This document shows, in pieces, positions 6,646 through 14,710 of a DNA stretch of 26,183 nucleotides (position 1 is its first letter; each line of letters starts with the position of its first letter). Position numbers and translations under genes: made by a program. Below the pieces are notes generated by a model, which saw only the letters and a program-made list of their open reading frames with translations, made no database searches and had not been told where the DNA came from. Source of the DNA: a virus. The stretch lies in the IMG/VR virus record IMGVR_UViG_3300017753_000082, positions 1 through 26,183 of that record; one strand, written 5' to 3'.

Positions 6646-6829
6646 TAACTAATGTTAGTGCCTCTTTTCGACAAGGGTAGATTGTACCATCTTCGTGTTT
6701 CACTTTATACCAAGTCATTTTTACAGTACCCCATGAAGTGTCATCTATACTCTCTAATATTCCTGTATAATTTAAACCAGCAAAGTCAAAACTAACAGTA
6801 TCTCCTACCTTTATCTTTTTTCGAGCCAA
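6638..6829 (-). CDS. Small SH3/Tudor-like protein with a non-ATG start
   Basis: A 63-aa protein. KIKVGDTVSFDFAGLNYTGILESID and the following beta-rich sequence resemble a compact SH3, KOW or Tudor-type barrel, often a nucleic-acid or protein adaptor. The partner is unknown. There is no ATG in frame before the conserved part. TTG at 6829 is the best start, but it has no ribosome binding site. The frame is also in register with the upstream nuclease gene, whose TAA (6854-6856) lies just nine codons earlier, so stop-codon readthrough giving a C-terminal extension is an alternative. It overlaps the primase start by 8 nt. Confidence 0.7.
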   Translation of the reverse strand: MARKKIKVGDTVSFDFAGLNYTGILESIDDTSWGTVKMTWYKVKHEDGTIYPCRKEALTLVNG

Positions 6830-6853
6830 AAAATATTTTTGGGTTAATATACG

Positions 6854-7273
6854 TTAAATGTTTGGGTTGACCAAGTCTTTTCTAAAAAACTTTCCTAAGA
6901 TATTATCGTTTATATATTCTGTATTTTCAAGTACATTATTACAGAATTGATATTTTGTTTCTAGATATGTAAGGTGTTTTTTGTTAAATGCAAATTCTAA
7001 TACTTCACGTGTAAAATCTTCTTGTTTACCTTCTGATAGTAATTGTTTGATCTTAGTGTGTGAACCATAATAAGTTTGCCAGTCACTTTCTTTAACTACT
7101 TTACGTTTACGTTTAGCACCTTTTAAAGGTGGTAAAGTACGATTAAAAAATAGTACCTTTTTACCTAAATATTTTTCTTTAGTTGGAATAAAAGTAGCTT
7201 CATAAATAAAACCAAATGTATTTTCGGGCATCTCTTCGATGCTCCCTATAACCTCTCCTTTATATAACCACAT
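6854..7273 (-). CDS. GIY-YIG-like putative nuclease
   Basis: A 139-aa protein. GFIYEAT (21-27) and KYLGKK (34-39) match the paired GIY and YIG strands. ESDWQTYYGS (62-71), an Arg at 89 in FTREVLEF, and Glu105 in YLETKYQF follow in the order expected for the helix residues and the metal-binding Glu. T4-like phages carry many such proteins, including Seg homing endonucleases and uncharacterised short relatives. A basic loop (KGAKRKRKVVK, 51-61) fits DNA binding. No separate DNA-recognition domain is present, so it is probably a compact nuclease and not a full homing enzyme. It follows the 101-aa structural gene by 9 nt. Confidence 0.75.
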   Translation of the reverse strand: MWLYKGEVIGSIEEMPENTFGFIYEATFIPTKEKYLGKKVLFFNRTLPPLKGAKRKRKVVKESDWQTYYGSHTKIKQLLSEGKQEDFTREVLEFAFNKKHLTYLETKYQFCNNVLENTEYINDNILGKFFRKDLVNPNI

Positions 7274-7282
7274 ATTGTGTTT

Positions 7283-7588
7283 TTATTGATCGTACCTTAT
7301 AATAAAAGTAGTATCAGTATTACTAGACATTGGGATAGGTTGTCCAAATTTACCTACCATTAATAATTCATTTGCTTCATTATATAATCCTATAGTAGTA
7401 GCATAAGCTCTAAATTCAGATCCAGTGGCAAAATCACGTAATGAACCAGAAGTATCAGTTGTTAATGTTGGATTATGTGATACATTAAATTCATTATCTG
7501 AAATTTTACAAATAATTTCTTTTTCAAAAACACGATATTCGTTTCTGAAAGATATTTTATTAGGTCCTACTTGTGCTTGGTGTGCCAT
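7283..7588 (-). CDS. Small tail-associated protein, paralogue of the C-terminus of the 346-aa structural protein
   Basis: A 101-aa beta-rich protein. From about residue 18 to the end it aligns with residues 262-346 of the 346-aa protein encoded at 12967-14007. CKISDNEFNVSHNPTL pairs with VRVRNSDFNYSTNPSM, and TTIGLYNEANELLMVGK pairs with TTVGLYNDANELLSVAK. It is therefore a stand-alone copy of that C-terminal module. The context, directly after the two fibre genes and before the replication genes, suggests a virion tail or fibre attachment part. There is no signal peptide or transmembrane segment. The upstream sequence is A/T-rich without a Shine-Dalgarno motif. The exact function is unknown. 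Confidence 0.85.
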   Translation of the reverse strand: MAHQAQVGPNKISFRNEYRVFEKEIICKISDNEFNVSHNPTLTTDTSGSLRDFATGSEFRAYATTIGLYNEANELLMVGKFGQPIPMSSNTDTTFIIRYDQ

Positions 7589-7598
7589 AATTTATATT

Positions 7599-9317
7599 TT
7601 AACAAGGAGTTGATGATGATAAAATTAAACCATCTGATAAGAGTAAAAACTCATCAGATTCATTTTTATAATAATATCCTCCATCTCCTACAGTATTATA
7701 AGCTAAAGGCCCATCAAAATCATAATAAATAGACCCATCACCACCCTGATAATACGTACTAAAAGTATCATCTCCACATGCTACTGCTAGAGTTTCAGGG
7801 TTAATTAATTCTGGAGTGTCAAATGGGTAAGATGAACTTGGGTAACCATATATACTTAATTGGGTTGTTTCTAATTCTGTTCCACAAGTTTCAAATCCTA
7901 CTATATTTCCTGCACTTAAAATAACATTAGTACCACCTTGTGAATTATTATTGATTGGAAATCTACCAGATAAATTTCTTCCATCTCCTCTTAATTGGTT
8001 ATCTTTATAAAAAATAGTTTGAGATCCACCTATAAATTTAACTCTTTTACATGCTTCTTCTTGTGTAGTAAAAGAACCATCTTGTGTAAATATATCTAAA
8101 GAAGGTAGAATACATGTTTCTAATTTTTGTATAAATCCATTTTTATTAACTACTAAATAAGTGTTAGGAGTAATTAATATATAATTAGTATTAAAGGGAA
8201 ATGTAGGACGTGTTTTTGATTCAGCGTCTTCTCTATTAGTATAAAGATAACTTCCTAGTTGAAAATAAGTTATTTCTGTAGGGTTTACTTTACTATCAGA
8301 ACAAGCCGCATCTTGTGAAATTAAAGGAGTAGAACCAAACCTAATAGTAGGGGTTATAGTTCCATCCATTATATTTGAGGATCCTGTAGCTATAGGAGAA
8401 ACTTGTAATAATGAAAAAGTAGTTGTAGTAGACTCTCCTGTAGGTGGAAAATCTAATTGTCTTATAGTAAAATTAATTCCAGTATCTGGGGGGAAGGTAT
8501 CACTACTATCAACATTTAATAAAGGATTATTAAATCCAGACCCAGTAGTATAAGTAAGTGTTTCTAAACCTATAGTTCTTCTTTGAATAAAGTTTCCAAA
8601 AGTATTTTTTGCACCACCTTTTATAGTTACATTTACATCAGGTGATTTTCCAACTGAGTTCCAAGATCCTGTAAGATTAGAGTTACTATAAGTATAATTA
8701 TAAGTATTTAATGCTGAAATTTTATGATTACTATTTCCTCTTTGACTTCTTATTTGAATCTCCATTGGAGAAGATAAATTATTAAGAAATTGAATATTAA
8801 CGTCTCCTTTAATTTCTTCAGGAGGTATTTCATCATAAGTAAAAGATAATAAATCAGAATTAAAAGATCTATCAGGACTAATTCCACTACAAGAAGTAAA
8901 AGCTCTAAAAAATACAGTACCACTTACATATGAAGAAGTAATAGGAACTAAAGATCCTATAGATGCTGTAAATAATTCAAATGAATTAAAATTATTGGTT
9001 TGACTTATTGAAGCTGAAATTTTAGTAGGGCTATTATTTGAATCTTGGGTAGTATAATTTAAATTAAAATATCCTCTTTGTGATCCAGTATATATCCCTG
9101 TTAATACTGGGGGTTTACATTCATTAATATCTTCTACACAATCAATAGGGCTAAAACTTCTATTAAAATAAGTTTCTTCATCTAAAGACGCAGATAAAGA
9201 AGAAGTTGATAAAGTCACAACAGAATTTGTAGAACCACTAGCTACACTTCCAGAAGGTTGTCCATTATTAAAAGATTGGACTACAGTTTCTATTATTTTA
9301 TATCCTGTCTTAGCCAT
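7599..9317 (-). CDS. Tail fibre / fibre-tip-like protein with tandem Cys-bounded modules
   Basis: A 572-aa protein, Ser/Thr/Asn-rich and almost entirely beta-strand-like. Residues 1-60 are low-complexity and may attach it to the fibre. Residues 100-330 look like Ig/fibronectin-type beta sandwiches. Three C-terminal modules of about 57-65 residues each begin with an AC dipeptide and end at a Cys (339-402, 423-478, 514-572). This pattern resembles repeats I recall from Bacteroidetes phage and surface proteins. The protein ends at the final Cys. The start overlaps the 1217-aa gene stop by 8 nt (ATGGCTAA), so both products are likely made together. Receptor binding is inferred from position and composition. 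No enzymatic motif is visible. Confidence 0.75.
   Translation of the reverse strand: MAKTGYKIIETVVQSFNNGQPSGSVASGSTNSVVTLSTSSLSASLDEETYFNRSFSPIDCVEDINECKPPVLTGIYTGSQRGYFNLNYTTQDSNNSPTKISASISQTNNFNSFELFTASIGSLVPITSSYVSGTVFFRAFTSCSGISPDRSFNSDLLSFTYDEIPPEEIKGDVNIQFLNNLSSPMEIQIRSQRGNSNHKISALNTYNYTYSNSNLTGSWNSVGKSPDVNVTIKGGAKNTFGNFIQRRTIGLETLTYTTGSGFNNPLLNVDSSDTFPPDTGINFTIRQLDFPPTGESTTTTFSLLQVSPIATGSSNIMDGTITPTIRFGSTPLISQDAACSDSKVNPTEITYFQLGSYLYTNREDAESKTRPTFPFNTNYILITPNTYLVVNKNGFIQKLETCILPSLDIFTQDGSFTTQEEACKRVKFIGGSQTIFYKDNQLRGDGRNLSGRFPINNNSQGGTNVILSAGNIVGFETCGTELETTQLSIYGYPSSSYPFDTPELINPETLAVACGDDTFSTYYQGGDGSIYYDFDGPLAYNTVGDGGYYYKNESDEFLLLSDGLILSSSTPC
7602..8309 (-). repeat. Three tandem Cys-bounded protein modules (coding repeat)
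   Basis: Residues 337-572 of the 572-aa protein. Each module begins AC, runs through a central Gly/Tyr-rich segment (for example YLYTNRED, IFYKDNQLRG, IYYDFDGPLAY), continues with a hydrophobic strand, and closes with a Cys (LETC, FETC, STPC). The pattern is visible at protein level only. The DNA is not a direct repeat, which suggests an old duplication. Confidence 0.55.
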
Positions 9318-12300
9318 AAATTACGTTATCTATAAAATATTTTCCTAAAGCTATTGATCTATTATCTAAATCAGCTTGAATTGAACTACTATCAAATACA
9401 TTAATTTGCCCACCCATACCACTATGATTTACACAGTAATAATATAAAGTATCTGGGGCATCTGACGGTAAAGTCATGGTTAATAACCCATCTGTACCCG
9501 CTGTACCAGAATAAACTACTCCGTTGTTAGATCCAGTGTATTCTGTCCCCCCATTATGAGTACCATCTTCTGTAGTAGATAATCTTATAGGATGACCACT
9601 AGTAGTACCTGATGATTGGCCTAAGGTTGAAAGTATTCCTCTTCTTAATGTAAGGGTTGGTTGTAAAACACTATCAATATAATATCTATTTCCAGCTCCA
9701 GGATTTATTACAGTTACAGCATAAGAACCACTTGCAAATGCTGGGGATATATTAGGTGATGTAAATAAATAATAAATTCTATTAACATCTTGTATATTTT
9801 CTAATTTTCTAGAGAATATTTCTCCTCCTCCTAAACCAGAAGGTAATGGCATGTTTGCATTTTCATCTTCAGGTATAATCATAGTATACATGAGATCATT
9901 TACCATTTGTTGTGACCCAGCATAAATTGTATAGTCTTTATAAGTATAAGGATCTAAGTTAGTTCTAGGACTTAAAGGATCAGAATCAAAAAAACTAGCA
10001 CTAGTATAAGAATAAGCTTCTAAAAATCCTATATTATCTATATCAGCTGCTAATAACCAAACTTTATCTGTACGTTGAGTAAAATAATAAGCATTTTCTG
10101 TACCAAAATAACTTGCAGAAATTGATCCACTAAATATTTTCCCATTAGTATATTCTACATTAGACCCAGATATTGTATTTATAATATTTCCAAAAGAATA
10201 ATTAGCTCTAAATAAATCAGAATTAGGCCCTATAAAACTACCAGTATTACCATAAATTATATCTGTAAATTCATTATTACGAGCTATAAAGTTAGATCCA
10301 CTACCATCACTTCCTGTAGTAGCTAAAATAGCAGCACTACCTGTAAAATTATCTCTAATTTTAGAAAGTTGAAATTGATTGTCAAATTTAAAATTAATAT
10401 TGGTATTTTCTACTGCAGCATTTACTTTTGATGCTGTTAAATGTAAAGTTGGAGTTTTATATCCTAACCCAAAAGCTAAAGATGTATCTAAGTTAGAAGC
10501 ATAATCATCCATTCTTAAACTACCAGTTATAATAACAGAATTACTAACTTCATTACCAGTTATAATAGCAGGACTTCCACTAATATCACTTGAACCACTA
10601 AATTCTCTTCTTAAAGAAAAAGCACTTGATGACCCCGTTGAAACATCAATATATAATGTATCGTTTGTATTCCATGTATAACTACCTGTTGCACTACCAG
10701 AAGTAGCAAATTGTACAGGAGTTTCACTTCCTGAACGTACTAATACTTTTACCCAGTTAGAACCCGTAGTTTGATAAAAATTAAGTTTTCTAGTAGTTGG
10801 GGTATTGCTACCAGTACTATTTTCACAAAAAGATTGACTAATTTCCCAAGTTCTAGAATAATATTCTAAACTTGAAGTTGTACCTATAAAGGAAGAAGAT
10901 ATTGATGTTGATGTAAAATAATTAAGTATAGAAGCTGAAACGAGGGTACAATTAGAATTATCTTCAATAAAAATGCTAGCTGATCCAGAAGTTAAACCTT
11001 CGGGGCCTAATTCTATACTTATATTTCCCCCAAAAGAAGAAGTTAAAAGGTAATTAGTATCAGATGTCGAAGCTGTAATATTATAAGGTGGAGTACCTCC
11101 CACTAAATTTTTAATTTCTATAGAACTACTTAAAGAACTACTATAATCAATGGAGGCCGTATAAGTTAGTATAGATGGTGATAATAAATCAAAACTAAAA
11201 CTTGATGTAGCTCCGTCTGCATCAAATATTTCTAGTGTATAACTACCTGAAAAAGCATTAAGAGCATCAATTGAATTTGTTGTATATCCCGTTGATCCTG
11301 ACCAACTCCATGTTAATGGTAACCTTCCACCTTGAATAGGTTCATTCCTTTTTTGGATAAAGCTCCCATCAGACCCACTAAAGCATAAATCATTTGTAAT
11401 AGTATAACTAGCAGTTACAGGTTGTATTTTACCTACAACTATAGATGAAGTATCTGTACACCCATTACTATCTTTAAAAAATACAGAATATGTTCCTTCT
11501 GTTAATGCTGAAAATGTAAGTGGGGTTTCTATAGATTGAGAAAATGATGATGATAATGAAGCAGATATTACTCCTGGAGCACCACTTGCGCTTACTATAA
11601 TTCTACCATCATTAGTATCATTACTAGATACTGCACTTGCATAAATCTTTCTATCTATAGAAGGTAAAGATGTGTTTATTGATTGAGTATAAATTGATTC
11701 TTGAGCATCTTTTACACTTAATATTAAAGATCTAGTAGGAAGGATTGATGCTGATATTATGGGTTGAAATAAATCATTAGATGATGTAGTTAAAGAGGTA
11801 TAATCAGAAAAACCATCTACATTTAAAGAATAGCTATAAGGTGGAATACCTTGATCAATAGAAAATGTTAATGATGCTGATGTAATACTTCCAAACCAGG
11901 ATTCAGTTACACTTGATACACTAGAAGATAGGGGTAATGTTGTTAATTCTAAAAATACAGAAGAGGTATTACTTGGTAAACCTAAAGTATTGTCTACCGC
12001 ATAATTTATTTGATAACTACCAGGAATAGATCCTGATTTATTAGGGGTAATTACTAATTCTCCAAATTGATTTATAGTTGTATCTGGGAAAGAATAATTT
12101 GGATCAGGAATTATTTTAACTGAAGATGTATCTATTCCAGAACAATCATCAAAATCATTACTTAAAATAGGTAAGGTTTTTACTCGTTGAGTATTTAAAA
12201 TTTTGAAATAATCATTTCGAGCTACAGGGTTAGTAGAAGCAAAACATAAATAATCAATATTTGTTATTACTGCTATACCATGAGAATAAAATATGTTTCC

Positions 12301-12963
12301 TACATAATGTTTAGAGCCCGAATCAAAATATTCGGCTTCTGGATCTGAGTATCTTGCACTAGTATAATAATCATCTAGTTCACTATAATCCCATAAATTT
12401 CCTAATCCATCATCTCGAATTAAATAAGTAGAACCAGATAATTCAAATGTATCAGGTTGAATACCATTTCCAAAAATATCTTGAGGGATTGTTATTACTC
12501 TTATTTTAGCACTATTTTCAGAAAAATAAGTTGATTCATCATATATAGCAGAACCAGATTCATCATATTGAAAAAAACTAGACGTAAAATATGGCATTTG
12601 CCTTATAGTAGCATCAAAAGATCCTGAAGCTAATGTATTTTGTAAGAAATTATCGTATGAAGATGAATGCCAGAATTGATTTGTATTTTCTGGATAGGGA
12701 ATTTCTAGGGAAGAAGCTGTTATATAATTTTGATAATATAAATGTCTTATAGAATCAAAAATTAATCTGCGATAATTACCATCAATATCTTTATTATCAT
12801 TAATAGGATCAAACTCAAGATTTTCTATAGGAATATATTCTCCTACATAAAGTTTAACCCCTAAATCATCGTAAGAAGAGGATGGGATATCATATAACTT
12901 ATTAGCTACATACGGTGTTGACTGTAAATCAGACGGTTTTAGTTTTTTGTATGTAAAACTCAT
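9310..12963 (-). CDS. Large tail fibre with Ig-like, SprB-like and cupredoxin-like segments
   Basis: A 1217-aa protein rich in Ser, Thr and Gly. Residues 1-240 are probably the tail-proximal part. Residues 246-340 resemble a bacterial Ig/cadherin-like domain (PVARNDYF...LPILSNDFDDCSG). Residues about 355-682 contain four degenerate SprB-type repeats with GGTPPY-like and GTYSVFFKDSNGC-like hallmarks. Residues 690-1080 are beta-rich without a recognised family. Residues about 1100-1190 end in YYYCVNHSGMGG, with Cys1177, His1180, Met1183 and His1124 placed like type 1 copper ligands. It is most likely a receptor-binding fibre. It starts 3 nt after the 346-aa gene and overlaps the 572-aa gene by 8 nt. 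No chaperone motif is visible. The fibre call rests on size, composition and position next to baseplate genes. Confidence 0.8.
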   Translation of the reverse strand: MSFTYKKLKPSDLQSTPYVANKLYDIPSSSYDDLGVKLYVGEYIPIENLEFDPINDNKDIDGNYRRLIFDSIRHLYYQNYITASSLEIPYPENTNQFWHSSSYDNFLQNTLASGSFDATIRQMPYFTSSFFQYDESGSAIYDESTYFSENSAKIRVITIPQDIFGNGIQPDTFELSGSTYLIRDDGLGNLWDYSELDDYYTSARYSDPEAEYFDSGSKHYVGNIFYSHGIAVITNIDYLCFASTNPVARNDYFKILNTQRVKTLPILSNDFDDCSGIDTSSVKIIPDPNYSFPDTTINQFGELVITPNKSGSIPGSYQINYAVDNTLGLPSNTSSVFLELTTLPLSSSVSSVTESWFGSITSASLTFSIDQGIPPYSYSLNVDGFSDYTSLTTSSNDLFQPIISASILPTRSLILSVKDAQESIYTQSINTSLPSIDRKIYASAVSSNDTNDGRIIVSASGAPGVISASLSSSFSQSIETPLTFSALTEGTYSVFFKDSNGCTDTSSIVVGKIQPVTASYTITNDLCFSGSDGSFIQKRNEPIQGGRLPLTWSWSGSTGYTTNSIDALNAFSGSYTLEIFDADGATSSFSFDLLSPSILTYTASIDYSSSLSSSIEIKNLVGGTPPYNITASTSDTNYLLTSSFGGNISIELGPEGLTSGSASIFIEDNSNCTLVSASILNYFTSTSISSSFIGTTSSLEYYSRTWEISQSFCENSTGSNTPTTRKLNFYQTTGSNWVKVLVRSGSETPVQFATSGSATGSYTWNTNDTLYIDVSTGSSSAFSLRREFSGSSDISGSPAIITGNEVSNSVIITGSLRMDDYASNLDTSLAFGLGYKTPTLHLTASKVNAAVENTNINFKFDNQFQLSKIRDNFTGSAAILATTGSDGSGSNFIARNNEFTDIIYGNTGSFIGPNSDLFRANYSFGNIINTISGSNVEYTNGKIFSGSISASYFGTENAYYFTQRTDKVWLLAADIDNIGFLEAYSYTSASFFDSDPLSPRTNLDPYTYKDYTIYAGSQQMVNDLMYTMIIPEDENANMPLPSGLGGGEIFSRKLENIQDVNRIYYLFTSPNISPAFASGSYAVTVINPGAGNRYYIDSVLQPTLTLRRGILSTLGQSSGTTSGHPIRLSTTEDGTHNGGTEYTGSNNGVVYSGTAGTDGLLTMTLPSDAPDTLYYYCVNHSGMGGQINVFDSSSIQADLDNRSIALGKYFIDNVIYG
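9394..9666 (-). other. Cupredoxin-like copper-site motif within the fibre protein
   Basis: Residues 1100-1190 of the 1217-aa protein. GHPIRLSTTEDGTHNGG supplies His1124 and His1136. After a beta-rich stretch, LYYYCVNHSGMGG supplies C-x2-H-x2-M. Plastocyanin, azurin and related cupredoxins bind one Cu with a distant His plus a Cys-x(n)-His-x(n)-Met loop. Similar motifs occur, as I recall, in marine phage structural proteins. Actual copper binding is unproven. Confidence 0.55.
10918..11901 (-). repeat. SprB-like adhesin repeats in the fibre protein (coding repeat)
   Basis: Residues 355-682 hold four diverged units. Hallmarks are IPPYSYSL (373-380), LTEGTYSVFFKDSNGC (487-502), DLCFSGSDGS then RLPLTWSWSGSTG and SGSYTLEIFDADG (525-584), and VGGTPPYNI with IEDNSNCT (621-673). 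This matches the SprB repeat pattern C-x-G-x-x-G-x-(GG-x-P-Y)-(G-x-Y-x-V-x-V-x-D-x-x-G-C) known from Bacteroidetes surface proteins. The units differ at DNA level. Confidence 0.65.
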
Positions 12964-12966
12964 TCA

Positions 12967-14007
12967 TTAAAAATCTAATTTTACTCTTACTAGAGCTTCT
13001 TTTGTAAAATCTTTAACTAAGGGTTTAGATAATTTAGCTACGGATAGTAATTCATTAGCATCATTATATAAGCCTACAGTTGTTATAAAGGTTTGTGGGT
13101 TATTAATTAGACTAGAATCTACAAATTCTCCACTACCACTAATCATAGAAGGGTTAGTAGAATAATTAAAATCACTGTTTCTTACTCTCACAAATATGTA
13201 ATCTGAGGTGATTGTTTCTTCTGAATTTAATGAGAATGTTTGGGCTAGTTTTATGTTTTCGTATAATTTGCTATTATTAGCAATTAAAGCAGTATCTGTT
13301 AAATCATTATTAACTTGTAATCCAACTCCTCCTAAAGAAGCTGAAAGAGATAATGCTCTTGGATTAATTAAAATTAATCCTACATCTGGTAGAAATTTTC
13401 CATAAGATCCGGATGGTGTATATCCTGCTTCAACCCCTCCGGTAACTGCAGTTGTTACAGCACTACCATTAGTACCACTAACTATATCAAATACTCTACC
13501 AGCATCTGTAAAAGTTAAAGTAGTTACATCTTTAGAGTTATCTGTTAGTTGTAAACGTGTTGTTTCGGTTCCATCTGAACCAGATAAAACAAGATTAAAT
13601 GTACCAGGAAATAATTTTTCTTTATATCTTGCTCTATTGACATTTAATACATAAATGTCTCTTGAATCTGTATTTCCAGTTCCAAAACTAAAATTTGTAT
13701 TTTCATCCCCATTTACTAAAGTACGATATTGACCATAAGTTACTTTAGAAGGAGAACTTCCAGTTACTAAATTGTTAAAAGGAGCAGATCCTGATCCTTC
13801 TACTTCTCCATAAGCAACAGAAAATTGTACTTCTGAATCAGGTCTTACAGAGCTTGTTTGAAAAACATCTAAATAAAAATTATATGAAGATGTTGCAGAT
13901 GAAGTAAAAAACTTATTTAATGTTGGGGCATCACCCGACCATAAAGTAGATGTAATAGAGTCTGCACTAACTACAAAATCACTGGAGTTTAAACTTATAA
14001 AGCTCAT
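12967..14007 (-). CDS. Beta-rich tail/baseplate structural protein, 346 aa
   Basis: The protein starts MSFISLNSSDFVVSADSITS and is Ser/Thr/Asn-rich with no membrane segment. The N-terminal half includes a stretch on virion-like beta strands (STSSYNFYLDVFQ-type spacing, FSVAYGEVEG). The middle has a segment ARYKEKLFPGTFNL...GRVFDIVSG, then KFLPDVGLILINPRAL (about 203-218), which resembles structural proteins of other marine phages I recall only as unnamed. The last 82 residues form a module also found alone in the 101-aa protein at 7283-7588. It starts 1 nt after the stop of the 219-aa gene and ends 3 nt before the fibre gene. It probably links baseplate and fibre. Family not named. Confidence 0.8.
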   Translation of the reverse strand: MSFISLNSSDFVVSADSITSTLWSGDAPTLNKFFTSSATSSYNFYLDVFQTSSVRPDSEVQFSVAYGEVEGSGSAPFNNLVTGSSPSKVTYGQYRTLVNGDENTNFSFGTGNTDSRDIYVLNVNRARYKEKLFPGTFNLVLSGSDGTETTRLQLTDNSKDVTTLTFTDAGRVFDIVSGTNGSAVTTAVTGGVEAGYTPSGSYGKFLPDVGLILINPRALSLSASLGGVGLQVNNDLTDTALIANNSKLYENIKLAQTFSLNSEETITSDYIFVRVRNSDFNYSTNPSMISGSGEFVDSSLINNPQTFITTVGLYNDANELLSVAKLSKPLVKDFTKEALVRVKLDF

Positions 14008-14008
14008 A

Positions 14009-14668
14009 TTATGATGTTATTTTTGTTATGTTAACGGGAATTGTAAGTCTTGCTCCTGAATCCCTACCTGTTACAGTTAAGATTGTACTTAAAGTAGCAG
14101 CGGTTCCAAATAATGTATTAACAGTTGTAGCAGTTAAATTAATTGTTGTACCAATTACGGTTCTTGATACATTAGTACCAATAGTAGAGGTTGTATTTAA
14201 TTGTTGAGCATCTGTTGTATTTACACCTACCCCTTCAAAATTAGATAATGTTCTTGAATCTCCAATTGTAGCTGTATATCCACTAGCTTCAAATGTTGAA
14301 TCTGTACCTAAATAATTTAATGTTTGAGGTGTAATTGATAATGAAGCACCTTGTTTTAAAGTAATAGTAGTGAACCCTAATTCTAAAACAGGAAGTTTAG
14401 CTGTTCCTCTAGGTAGAGTTAACAACTTATATTTCATTGTTTGAGTTTCATCAGGAAATGCTTCTATAATTGGCATGTTTTCAATTGCTTCTCCATAAAA
14501 GGCAGAGCCAGATGGATGGTTTGAGTTATACAATGTATAATCAATTTCATCATCTGCCAAAGAAAATTGTGTAATTCTAAATGATCCATCGTTTCGAGCT
14601 AGTAACTCGCGTCCTTTTTTAGTCAGGATGGCATCAACTGTAACTGAAATGTTATTTAAATATCCCAT
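14009..14668 (-). CDS. Structural protein, 219 aa, probable baseplate/tail component
   Basis: It opens MGYLNNISVTVDAILTKKGRELLARNDGSF, followed by ITQFSLADDEIDYTLYNSNHPSG. This conserved-looking N-terminal domain (about 1-95) suggests a virion part found in several large marine phages, as I recall. Residues 96-219 are Thr/Val/Leu-rich and beta-prone, like a small Ig-type sandwich. There are no cysteines, no signal peptide and no enzyme motif. A 42-nt spacer containing a promoter-like ATATTTAT precedes it, so the fibre genes may have their own transcript starting here. Function is inferred only from position between the 1793-aa tail protein and the fibre genes. Confidence 0.8.
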   Translation of the reverse strand: MGYLNNISVTVDAILTKKGRELLARNDGSFRITQFSLADDEIDYTLYNSNHPSGSAFYGEAIENMPIIEAFPDETQTMKYKLLTLPRGTAKLPVLELGFTTITLKQGASLSITPQTLNYLGTDSTFEASGYTATIGDSRTLSNFEGVGVNTTDAQQLNTTSTIGTNVSRTVIGTTINLTATTVNTLFGTAATLSTILTVTGRDSGARLTIPVNITKITS

Positions 14669-14686
14669 GGTTTATTCTTGTTGTAT

Positions 14687-14694
14687 ATAAATAT
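14687..14694 (-). promoter_or_regulatory. Candidate phage promoter element (ATATTTAT)
   Basis: The 42-nt spacer between the 1793-aa gene and the 219-aa gene reads TTATATTTATATACAAC on the coding strand. The core ends 18 nt before the ATG at 14668. It shares TATATTTAT with the elements at 1585 and 4923 at nearly equal distance. The reverse strand reads TATAAATA. Confidence 0.45.
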
Positions 14695-14710
14695 AATATA
14701 ATTTGTTTTT

